Shown in pieces: positions 56,263 through 64,000 of a stretch of DNA of 64,000 nucleotides (position 1 is its first letter; each line of letters opens with the position of its first letter). The notes under the pieces were generated by a model. That model was not told the origin of the DNA. It ran no database searches and saw nothing but the letters and a program-made list of their open reading frames with translations. Both the position numbers and the translations under genes were made by a program. The stretch comes from CAIYQJ01 sp963717255 (GTDB taxonomy: Bacteria > Chloroflexota > Limnocylindria > Limnocylindrales > CSP1-4). The stretch spans positions 62,001-126,000 of the forward strand of contig CAVQVT010000006.1 of the NCBI GenBank assembly GCA_963717255.1, in the 5' to 3' direction.

Positions 56263-57665
56263 CCCCCACGTTCCTCGATACCCTCACCGGCGAGCAGCGT
56301 CCCTTCATGCCGCTCGATCCCGCGCACGTCCGTGTCTACAGCTGCGGGCCGACCGTCTACGGCCCGGCACACGTCGGCAACTTCCGGTCATTCCTCTTCG
56401 CGGACCTGCTCGTCCGGTACCTGCGGTACCGCGGCTTCCCCGTGACGTGGGTCATGAACGTCACCGACGTGGACGACAAGATCATCCGCGCCGCCAGGGC
56501 GGAGGGCTCGACGATCGGGGAGGTCACGGAGCGCTGGACGGCGAGGTTCCTCGAGGACGCCACCCTGCTGCGGATGACCACCCCCGACGTCATGCCCCGG
56601 GCCACCGCGCACGTGCCCGAGATGGCGTCGCTCATCGGGACCCTCCTCGAGTGCGGCCACGCGTACCGGACCGACGACGGATCGGTCTTCTTCCGGATCG
56701 CCTCCTGGCCCGCGTACGGCCGGCTGGCGCACCTCGACCCCGCGGAGATGCGGGTGGGGGAGCGGGTCGAGTCCGATGAGTACGCGAAGGACGACGTGCG
56801 CGACTTCGCCCTCTGGAAGGGCCCGAAGGAGGGCGAGCCGTCGTGGGAGACCGCGATCGGCCCGGGCCGGCCCGGCTGGCACATCGAGTGCTCGGCGATG
56901 AGCATGCGGTACCTCGGTCCGTCGTTCGACATCCACACGGGCGGCGTCGACCTCGTCTTCCCGCACCACGAGGACGAGATGGCGCAGAGCGAGGCCGCGA
57001 CTGGCGCTCCGTTCGTCGGGACGTGGATGCACTGCGCCCACCTCCAGATGGGCGGCGAGAAGATGGCGAAGTCCACGGGCAACATCGCTCGCGTGGGCGA
57101 CCTCGTCGCCTCCGGCGTCTCGCCGCGCGCGCTGCGGTACGCCCTCCTGGCGGCCCACTACCGGATGAGCGTCTCGTTCAGCGAGGACTCGCTGCAGGCC
57201 GCGACATCCGCCGTCGAGCGCCTGGACGCGCTCTGGGCAGCCCTTGCGGCGTACCGCTCGGACGCCCCCGACGACGGGACGACCCCCGCGCTCCTCGATG
57301 CGGCACGCGCCGGGTTCGAGGCGGGGCTCGACGACGATCTCAACGCGTCGCCAGCGTTCGCCGCGGTCTTCGAGCTCGTCCGGGAGGTCAATCGGCGGAT
57401 CGCGGCGCGGAGCCTCTCCACCGCCGATGCCCGCCGCGTGCGCGATCTCCTCGCCGACCTCGACCGCGTCAGCGCGCTGCTGCCGGAGGACGAGGCCCTC
57501 GACCCCGACCTCCTGGCGATGGTCGAGGCGCGCGCGTCCGCGCGCGCCTCGAGGGACTGGGCCGAGAGCGACCGGCTCCGCGAGGTGCTGCTGGAGCGGG
57601 GTGTCGCGGTCGAGGACACGCGCGACGGCCAGCGCTGGCGTCGCGTGGAGGTGGGACGTGGCTGA
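56259..57665 (+). CDS. cysS: Cysteinyl-tRNA synthetase
   Basis: 468 residues. RVYSCGPTVYGPAHVGNFRS carries the first zinc Cys and the HIGH-type motif (HVGN), MNVTDVDDKI the substrate part, GWHIECSAMSMRYLG and DLVFPHHEDEMAQSE the remaining zinc ligands, and KMAKSTGN (about 268) the KMSKS motif. Complete catalytic and helical DALR-type C-terminal domains. Charges tRNA-Cys. Coupled to ispDF by ATGA. Confidence 0.96.
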   Translation: MTPTFLDTLTGEQRPFMPLDPAHVRVYSCGPTVYGPAHVGNFRSFLFADLLVRYLRYRGFPVTWVMNVTDVDDKIIRAARAEGSTIGEVTERWTARFLEDATLLRMTTPDVMPRATAHVPEMASLIGTLLECGHAYRTDDGSVFFRIASWPAYGRLAHLDPAEMRVGERVESDEYAKDDVRDFALWKGPKEGEPSWETAIGPGRPGWHIECSAMSMRYLGPSFDIHTGGVDLVFPHHEDEMAQSEAATGAPFVGTWMHCAHLQMGGEKMAKSTGNIARVGDLVASGVSPRALRYALLAAHYRMSVSFSEDSLQAATSAVERLDALWAALAAYRSDAPDDGTTPALLDAARAGFEAGLDDDLNASPAFAAVFELVREVNRRIAARSLSTADARRVRDLLADLDRVSALLPEDEALDPDLLAMVEARASARASRDWAESDRLREVLLERGVAVEDTRDGQRWRRVEVGRG

Positions 57666-59667
57666 CCGTCAGCGACGCGACCCGCGGGACCCCGACGGGC
57701 CGCGCGGAAGGCGGGGACCCGGCGACGGCCGGGCGGATCGTCGCGGGTCCGGTCCCGGCGACCGGCATCCCTCGGGCCCCGGAGGCCGCCGGACGCCGGG
57801 TGGTCCCACGGGCGGCGGCGCGGGTGGCCGCGGTCCGGCGGGTCCGGGTGGCCCCGGCGACCGGGGCTCCCGCCCGTCCGGCTCCGACCGTCCGTCGCCG
57901 GGCGTGCCCCGGCGCGGGGCGGGCTTCGACCCCGGTGCCGGCCCCCGGGGGCGCAGGCCCGCAGGTCCGGCCGACGCGGCCCGGAGCGGGCCGCCCCCGA
58001 GCTGGGACAGACCGGAGGGCGGACCACGCCCGCCGGCGGATCGGCGGGGCCCACGCCCCCAGGATCCGGGCGGCCGGCGACCCGCCGGGCCCGGCCATCG
58101 GCCGTACGGCGCCGGTCCCTGGCCGTCGCGCACGGGTCCGCGGCGGCACGACGCAGGTCCTGGGCCGGCGAGCTCGCGGCCCCCGGGTCCGGGGGGCCCT
58201 CGGCCCGGCGGCGACCGGATGCCACCCCCGGGCCCTGCTCGCCACGCCGACGACGGCTGGGCGGAGCGCCGCCCCGCAGGATCCGGCGGCCCCGATCGGT
58301 CGCGGCCGCCGTTCGCCGGCGGTCCGGGACGTCCGTTCGACCCGGACCGTCGTCCGCCGTTCGACCCGGACCGCCGTCCGCCGCGGCCCGGACCGCGACA
58401 GGCGCCTGCCGGCGGTCCCGGCCGGCCCCGTCCGGACCGGCCGTGGGAGCGCCGCGAGACGGACGAGCAGCGGCTGCATCGCACGTACCCCGCCGCCGAG
58501 GCCGCCGGCCTCGTGGCGCCCGGGGAGGAGCTGGTCGCCGGCCGCCACCCGGTCGAGGAGGCGCTGGCCGCCCGGCGTTCTGCCCGCCGGCTCCTGGTGG
58601 TGCCGCAACGCCGTGAGGCGCTCGAACGGATCGTCCTCCACGCGACCACCCTGCGGATCCCGATCGTCGAGGTCGAAGGCGGGTCGCTCACCGCGCTCGC
58701 CGGCTTCGACGGCCACCAGGGTGTCGCCGTCGTCCTCCAGGAGCGCCGATTCGCCTCGCTGGACGAGATCCTCGCCCGGGCCATCGAGCGTGGCGAGCCG
58801 CCGTTCGTCCTCGCGCTCGACTCCCTCGAGGACCCGCAGAACCTCGGCAGCCTTCTCCGCAGCGCCGAGGCCGCCGGCGTCCACGGCGTGATCTTCCCGA
58901 TCCGGCGGCAGGCTCCTCTGACCCCGGCGGCCATCAAGGCCTCCGCGGGCGCCGTCGAACACCTCCTGCTCGTGCCGGTGGACGATCTGGCCGGCGCCCT
59001 CGCCGACCTCCATGTCCGGGGCGTGCGCGTCGTGGGAGCGGAGGCGGACGCAGCGCTCACGCACCGCGACGCGGACCTCCGTGGCCCGCTCGTGCTCGTC
59101 GTCGGTCACGAGGGGCAGGGACTGGGCCCGGCCGTCCGTCGCCGCTGCGACCTCCTCGTGCGCATCCCTATGCACGGCCGGATCGCGTCCCTCAACGCCG
59201 CCGTCGCGGGGTCCGTGCTCCTGTTCGAGGCCTCCGGTCAGAGGGGCGAGGCGCCGCCGCCGCCGACGCATGTGGACGAGCACGCGACGGGCGACGAGCC
59301 CCTGTCGGGCGACGAGCCCCTGTCGGGCGACGAGCCCCTGTCGGGCGACGAGCCCGCGAGGAAGCCCGAGCCCGCGCCGAAGGCGAAGAGGGGCCGGAAG
59401 ACGTCCGTGGCGCCGGCGGATGGGGAGGCCGCCCCGGCGACGCCGGAGCCGGCCACGAAGGCGAAACGGACGCGCAAGGCGAAGGCCGCCGCCGCCTCCG
59501 GGCCGCCGGCCGCGCCGGCCGTGGACGACCTCCTGCCCGGCGGTCCGCCCGTGCCCGTCCCGTCTGCGAAGCCGAAGCGCCACCGGAAGGCCATCGACGC
59601 GGAGTCCGACCCGGCGCCCGTGCCCGTCCCGTCCGCGAAGCCGAAGCGGTCACGCAAGAAGCCCTGA
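57658..59667 (+). CDS. rlmB: 23S rRNA 2'-O-ribose methyltransferase, RlmB/SpoU family, with long disordered ends
   Basis: 669 residues. The enzyme core is residues about 289-530: EELVAGRHPVEEALAARR (the L30e-like substrate domain), ALDSLEDPQNLGSLLRSAEA, VVGHEGQGLGPAV and IPMHGRIASLNAAVAGSVLL, the three SPOUT motifs that form the knot and bind SAM. RlmB methylates G2251 in E. coli 23S rRNA. In front are about 285 residues of Gly, Pro, Arg and Asp (RGG-like, GGP and DPDRRPP units), and behind 140 residues with SGDEPL repeats and Lys/Arg patches (KAKRGRK, KRTRKAKA, KPKRSRKK). Both are probably disordered and RNA-binding. GTG 57658 overlaps the cysS end by 8 bases and has GGAGGTGGGAC close by. 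Confidence 0.88.
   Translation: MADRQRRDPRDPDGPRGRRGPGDGRADRRGSGPGDRHPSGPGGRRTPGGPTGGGAGGRGPAGPGGPGDRGSRPSGSDRPSPGVPRRGAGFDPGAGPRGRRPAGPADAARSGPPPSWDRPEGGPRPPADRRGPRPQDPGGRRPAGPGHRPYGAGPWPSRTGPRRHDAGPGPASSRPPGPGGPRPGGDRMPPPGPARHADDGWAERRPAGSGGPDRSRPPFAGGPGRPFDPDRRPPFDPDRRPPRPGPRQAPAGGPGRPRPDRPWERRETDEQRLHRTYPAAEAAGLVAPGEELVAGRHPVEEALAARRSARRLLVVPQRREALERIVLHATTLRIPIVEVEGGSLTALAGFDGHQGVAVVLQERRFASLDEILARAIERGEPPFVLALDSLEDPQNLGSLLRSAEAAGVHGVIFPIRRQAPLTPAAIKASAGAVEHLLLVPVDDLAGALADLHVRGVRVVGAEADAALTHRDADLRGPLVLVVGHEGQGLGPAVRRRCDLLVRIPMHGRIASLNAAVAGSVLLFEASGQRGEAPPPPTHVDEHATGDEPLSGDEPLSGDEPLSGDEPARKPEPAPKAKRGRKTSVAPADGEAAPATPEPATKAKRTRKAKAAAASGPPAAPAVDDLLPGGPPVPVPSAKPKRHRKAIDAESDPAPVPVPSAKPKRSRKKP
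59290..59355 (+). repeat. 18-bp tandem repeat in rlmB, 3.7 copies
   Basis: GGCGACGAGCCCCTGTCG at 59290, 59308 and 59326, with a 12-base partial copy at 59344-59355; encodes GDEPLS. Confidence 0.9.
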
Positions 59668-59756
59668 CAGGTCCCCCCGGCACGGGCCCCCGGGTGGTCC
59701 GCTCCTCGCGCGGCCGCGCGGCCGCGCGGCCCGGACGAGCGCGACGCCCACCACGC

Positions 59757-59786
59757 TTGACCCTCCGAGCGGGTGGGCCGTATCAT
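59757..59786 (+). promoter_or_regulatory. Promoter of the tRNA-Thr/tuf unit
   Basis: TTGACC (59757-59762), 18-base spacer, TATCAT (59781-59786). Confidence 0.72.
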
Positions 59787-59829
59787 CGCCCTTCGCGCGG
59801 TGCACCCTGCGGTGTGTATGCGTGCGCCT

Positions 59830-59905
59830 GCCGACGTAGCTCAATTGGTAGAGCAGCGGTTTTGTAAACCGCCGGTTCCGGGTTCGAGTCCCGTCGTCGG
59901 CTCCA
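59830..59905 (+). tRNA. tRNA-Thr (anticodon TGT)
   Basis: Acceptor GCCGACG (59830-59836) with CGTCGGC (59895-59901), discriminator T, encoded CCA, loop TTTGTAA. Confidence 0.96.
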
Positions 59906-59970
59906 ATCGAACACCGACCCGGTCGATCGAGAGCCCTCGACCGGAGGAGCGATCCGACCGCAGGCCTCGG

Positions 59971-60046
59971 GCCCACATAGCTCAGTCGGCAGAGCACTTC
60001 CTTGGTAAGGAAGAGGTCATCGGTTCGAGTCCGATTGTGGGCTCCA
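59971..60046 (+). tRNA. tRNA-Thr (anticodon GGT)
   Basis: Acceptor GCCCACA (59971-59977) with TGTGGGC (60036-60042), discriminator T, encoded CCA, loop TTGGTAA. It stands 49 bases before tuf, a common tRNA-tuf arrangement. Confidence 0.96.
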
Positions 60047-60095
60047 GTCCCCTCCGGCGGACGCCGGCACCACACCTGATGGAGCAGAGCGCGCA

Positions 60096-61292
<1,197 letters not shown>

Positions 61293-61299
61293 CGATCCG

Positions 61300-61464
61300 A
61301 TGGCGAGAGTCGAGAACCGCCCGGTGATCCAGCTCGCGTGCACCGAGTGCAAGCAGCGGACCTACACGACGCGGAAGAACAAGAAGAACGATCCCGCGCG
61401 GATCGAGCTGAAGAAGTACTGTCCGCGCGAACGTCGTCACACCCTGCACCGCGAGGCCAAGTGA
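61300..61464 (+). CDS. rpmG: Ribosomal protein L33 (one zinc Cys replaced by Glu)
   Basis: 54 residues: MARVENRPVIQLACTECKQR at the start, then TYTTRKNKKNDPARIELKKY, ending CPRERRHTLHREAK. The first pair CxxC (CTEC) is there; the second pair should be CPxC but reads CPRE (tgt ccg cgc gaa at 61417-61428), so only three Cys remain. It is a component of the large subunit near the E site. ATG is 7 bases after the tuf stop; the order tuf-rpmG-tRNA-Trp-secE-nusG-rplK-rplA is the standard one. Confidence 0.93.
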   Translation: MARVENRPVIQLACTECKQRTYTTRKNKKNDPARIELKKYCPRERRHTLHREAK

Positions 61465-61476
61465 CGGAGGAACCGC

Positions 61477-61552
61477 AGGCGCCTAGCTCAATTGGCAGAG
61501 CACTGGTCTCCAAAACCAGCGGTTGTGGGTTCGAGTCCCGCGGCGCCTGCCA
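61477..61552 (+). tRNA. tRNA-Trp (anticodon CCA)
   Basis: Acceptor AGGCGCC (61477-61483) with GGCGCCT (61542-61548), discriminator G, encoded CCA, loop CTCCAAA. It is the expected ligand of the T-box before trpE. Confidence 0.97.
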
Positions 61553-61598
61553 GCCCCACCGTCCCAGGCCCGAGTAGCACGAGAGAGAGCCGAGTCCC

Positions 61599-61793
61599 GT
61601 GATCGATCGCATCCGCCGCTTCTCCGAAGAGGCGTGGTCGGAGCTGAAGAAGGTCGCCTGGCCCACCCGCACGCAGGTGCGCAACCTGACGATCCTCGTG
61701 TTCGTCATCAGCGGCGTCGTCGGCCTCTACATCACCGCCCTCGACTGGGTCTTCAGCGAGGCCGTTCGCCTCGTCTCGGCGAACCTGGGCTGA
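61599..61793 (+). CDS. secE: Preprotein translocase subunit SecE
   Basis: 64 residues. RFSEEAWSELKKVAWPTRTQ is the family amphipathic helix, followed by one membrane helix (LTILVFVISGVVGLYITALDW). Part of SecYEG. GTG 61599. The TGA at 61791-61793 is 5 bases before nusG. Confidence 0.96.
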   Translation: MIDRIRRFSEEAWSELKKVAWPTRTQVRNLTILVFVISGVVGLYITALDWVFSEAVRLVSANLG

Positions 61794-61798
61794 CGATC

Positions 61799-62371
61799 GT
61801 GTCCGAGCCCATCGAGGCCGCGAAGCTTCCCGACAAGCACTGGTACGTGATCCACACGTACTCCGGCTACGAGAACAAGGTCAAGACGAACCTCGAGCAC
61901 CGCATCGAGTCGATGGGCATGGAGGACAAGATCTTCCAGGTCCTCGTCCCGATGGAGGACGAGATCGAGATCCGCCAGGGCCAGCGCCACACGGTCCAGA
62001 AGAAGGTCTACCCGGGCTATGTGCTCGTCGAGATGATCCTCGAGCCGGACTCCTGGTACGTCGTGCGCAACACGCCCGGCGTGACCAGCTTCGTCGGTGG
62101 CGGCAACATCCCCGGCTCGCGCTCCGAGCCGATCCCGCTCGACGAGAACGAGGTCAAGCAGATCCTCCGCACGATGGGCGTGGAGACGCCCAAGTACCGG
62201 GTGGCGTTCGTCAAGGGCCAGAGCGTCCGCGTGACGGACGGCCCGTTCGCCGAGTTCGTCGGCACGGTGGACGAGGTGAACCCGGAGCGGAACAAGGTGA
62301 AGGTCCTCGTGAGCATCTTCGGCCGGGAGACGCCCGTGGAGCTCGACTTCCTCCAGGTCGAGAAACTGTGA
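61799..62371 (+). CDS. nusG: Transcription termination/antitermination protein NusG
   Basis: 190 residues. NGN domain (HWYVIHTYSGYENKVKTNLE, QKKVYPGYVLVEMILEPDSW, RNTPGVTSFVG) and C-terminal KOW (GQSVRVTDGPFAEFVGTVDEV). Binds RNA polymerase and couples it to ribosome or Rho. GTG 61799. Confidence 0.97.
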   Translation: MSEPIEAAKLPDKHWYVIHTYSGYENKVKTNLEHRIESMGMEDKIFQVLVPMEDEIEIRQGQRHTVQKKVYPGYVLVEMILEPDSWYVVRNTPGVTSFVGGGNIPGSRSEPIPLDENEVKQILRTMGVETPKYRVAFVKGQSVRVTDGPFAEFVGTVDEVNPERNKVKVLVSIFGRETPVELDFLQVEKL

Positions 62372-62523
62372 TCGCCGCCCGGGCGGCCCATGCCGTCGTT
62401 GTCGCCTCCGCTTCCTCGCTCACGGCCCGTCAGGCCGCTCGCTCACGTGCTCGGCTCCGCCTCGGCCTGGACGCGTCCGGCTCGGCGATCGGCACGCTCG
62501 CCTAGAAAGGAAGTCGACTCTCC

Positions 62524-62949
62524 GTGGCCAAGAAGATCCGGATCGTCCTCACGCTCCAGCTGCCGGCCGGGAAGGCCACGCCCGCGCCGCCCGTCGGCAC
62601 CGCGCTCGGCCCCCACGGCATCAACATCGTCGAATTCACGAAGTCGTACAACGAGAAGACCGCCGACAAGGCTGGGCAGATCATCCCGGCCCAGATCACG
62701 GTCTTCGAGGACCGCTCGTTCACCTTCATCCTGAAGACGCCGCCGGCCGCGGACCTCATCCGGAAGGCCGCCGGGATCGACAAGGGCTCGTCGACGGCGC
62801 GGCGTGCGATGGTCGGGCGCATCACGAAGGACCAGGTCCGGGAGATCGCGCAGATCAAGCTGGCCGACCTCAACGCGAACGACATCGAGGCGGCCATGCT
62901 CCAGGTCGAAGGGACCGCGCGGAGCATGGGCGTCGAGGTGGTCTCCTAG
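62524..62949 (+). CDS. rplK: Ribosomal protein L11
   Basis: 141 residues. LTLQLPAGKATPAPPVGTALGPHGINI, FTFILKTPPAADLIRKAAGI and MLQVEGTARSMGVEV are diagnostic. Binds the GTPase centre of 23S rRNA. GTG 62524 with AAAGGAAG upstream. Confidence 0.98.
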   Translation: MAKKIRIVLTLQLPAGKATPAPPVGTALGPHGINIVEFTKSYNEKTADKAGQIIPAQITVFEDRSFTFILKTPPAADLIRKAAGIDKGSSTARRAMVGRITKDQVREIAQIKLADLNANDIEAAMLQVEGTARSMGVEVVS

Positions 62950-63070
62950 CGCTCCCCGTGCCCGCACGAGCGGGCGATCCGCGCATCCGGCGGCGCGCAC
63001 CTCGGGCGCCGGACGCCACCCCGCGACGGGGGAGGCCGGAGCACCCGGCCGACGGGAAGGAAGAGCCGAC

Positions 63071-63778
63071 ATGGCACAGCACGGGAAGAAGTACCGCGAG
63101 GCCGCAGCCCTCGTCGACCGGACGCGCGTCTACACGCCCGACGAGGCGGCGGAGCTCCTTCGGCAGACCAGCGTCGTGAAGTTCGACGCGACGACCGAGG
63201 CGCACCTGCGGCTGGGCGTCGATCCCCGCCATGCCGACCAGATGGTCCGCGGGACCGTGGTCCTCCCGCACGGGACCGGCAAGGTCGTGCGGGTCCTCGT
63301 CTTCGCCCAGGCGGAGAAGGCCCAGGAGGCGCTGCGCGCCGGGGCGGACGAGGTCGGCGGCGAGGATCTCGTGAAGAAGATCGAGGCGGGCTGGCTCGAG
63401 TTCGACGTCGCCCTCGCGACGCCGGACATGATGGGCATGGTCGGGCGCCTCGGGAAGATCCTCGGCCGCCGCGGGCTCATGCCCAACCCGAAGTCGGGGA
63501 CCATCACCTTCGACATCGAGCGTGCCGTGAACGAGGTGAAGGGCGGCCGCGTCGAGTTCAAGGTGGACAAGACCGCGATCATCCACGTGCCGTTCGGGAA
63601 GGTGGGCTTCACCAGCGAGGCGCTCGTGGAGAACCTCGCGGCGCTCGTCGACGCGGTGAACCGCGCGCGCCCGGCGGGCGCGAAGGGCCAGTACCTCCGC
63701 GGCCTCACGGTCGCGAGCACGATGGGCCCCGGCATCCGCGTGGACATCCCGGCCGTCCTCGCCGCCGCGGTGGCGTAG
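63071..63778 (+). CDS. rplA: Ribosomal protein L1
   Basis: 235 residues. KYREAAALVDRTRVYTPDEA, LRLGVDPRHADQMVRGTVVL, LGKILGRRGLMPNPKSGT and STMGPGIRVDI are diagnostic. It forms the L1 stalk at the tRNA exit and can repress its own operon. ATG 63071 has GGGAAGGAAGAG upstream. Confidence 0.98.
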   Translation: MAQHGKKYREAAALVDRTRVYTPDEAAELLRQTSVVKFDATTEAHLRLGVDPRHADQMVRGTVVLPHGTGKVVRVLVFAQAEKAQEALRAGADEVGGEDLVKKIEAGWLEFDVALATPDMMGMVGRLGKILGRRGLMPNPKSGTITFDIERAVNEVKGGRVEFKVDKTAIIHVPFGKVGFTSEALVENLAALVDAVNRARPAGAKGQYLRGLTVASTMGPGIRVDIPAVLAAAVA

Positions 63779-64000
63779 GACCGGCCGCACCAGACGCGCC
63801 GGCGGCGGCGCGCGGGCATCGCCCGCGGACCGCGCGCCCGGCACAACAGAAGATCGACGGAACCGCCGCAGACAGCCTGCGCCCGCGGACCGCGCCCGCC
63901 GCCCGGATCGACCGGGACGTCGGGGACGGTCGGGGCTTGAACCGCCGGACCGGACCGGGCCTCGTGCCCGGGGACGCCGGCGAGCACGCCGAGGCAGGAC
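63779..64000 (+). promoter_or_regulatory. Probable L10 leader before rplJ (rplJ outside window)
   Basis: No gene in the last 222 bases. The order rplK-rplA predicts rplJ next, and CCGCCGCAGACAGC near 63862-63875 resembles the conserved core of the L10 leader, to which L10-L7/L12 binds to repress its own synthesis. Structure is not fully visible because the window ends. Confidence 0.45.

Overview
The window is a very GC-rich bacterial chromosome segment. The 16S sequence, the large-form SRP RNA, the rrn order 16S-Ile-Ala-23S-5S and the actinobacteria-like RNA regulation on a non-actinobacterial gene set suggest Chloroflexota, perhaps a Limnocylindria/Ellin6529-type lineage. The phylum is a reading of rRNA features by eye, not a database result. 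GTG starts, 4-base stop/start overlaps and extended -10 promoters (TGn-TATCAT, TGn-TAGnCT) are frequent. No insertion sequence, prophage or CRISPR array was seen.

Region 1 (1-3.7 kb): the end of a flavodoxin-domain gene, a cluster of palindromic octamers, tRNA-Ser(TGA), a VOC-fold protein and a secreted glucosaminidase. Region 2 (3.7-20.3 kb) is the core of the window. A T-box-controlled trp operon (trpE, fused trpGD, fused trpC-F-B, trpA) runs rightward. It meets a leftward operon holding all seven chorismate-pathway activities (aroF, aroA, aroE, aroC, fused aroK-B, aroQ) plus chorismate mutase and gluQ. The aro operon begins with a short leader peptide, Phe-Tyr-Phe in the middle, followed by an intrinsic terminator: a ribosome-mediated attenuator. 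Every step from PEP plus erythrose-4-phosphate to tryptophan is therefore encoded in about 16 kb, and both operons carry their own RNA sensor of aromatic amino acid supply. The tRNA-Trp that the T-box should read lies at 61.5 kb and matches it at both contact points.

Region 3 (20.3-36.5 kb) is accessory: tRNA-Ser(GCT) and tRNA-Arg, two membrane proteins, three secreted or anchored beta-propeller-like genes (two share a Gly-Trp-Pro repeat), a cupin, a second VOC protein, two amidohydrolases, a proline-racemase-family enzyme, a beta-hydroxyacid dehydrogenase, a pyrophosphate-type phosphofructokinase, a TadA-like protein lacking its catalytic Glu, and tRNA-Ser(CGA) and (GGA). Between 9.6 and 34.8 kb there are about 14 reading-frame breaks in eight genes, most of them +1, while genes after 36 kb are intact. 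This could be assembly error or decay and must be settled before function is argued.

Region 4 (36.5-64 kb) is housekeeping: SRP RNA, dnaX-ybaB-recR and a small membrane protein; the rrn operon with two promoters and clear processing stems; a LysM protein; ribosomal protein S1 with very long Ala/Glu/Val repeat tails; clpC-radA-PIN/TRAM-ispDF-cysS-rlmB; then tRNA-Thr x2-tuf-rpmG-tRNA-Trp-secE-nusG-rplK-rplA, ending in what is probably the L10 leader.
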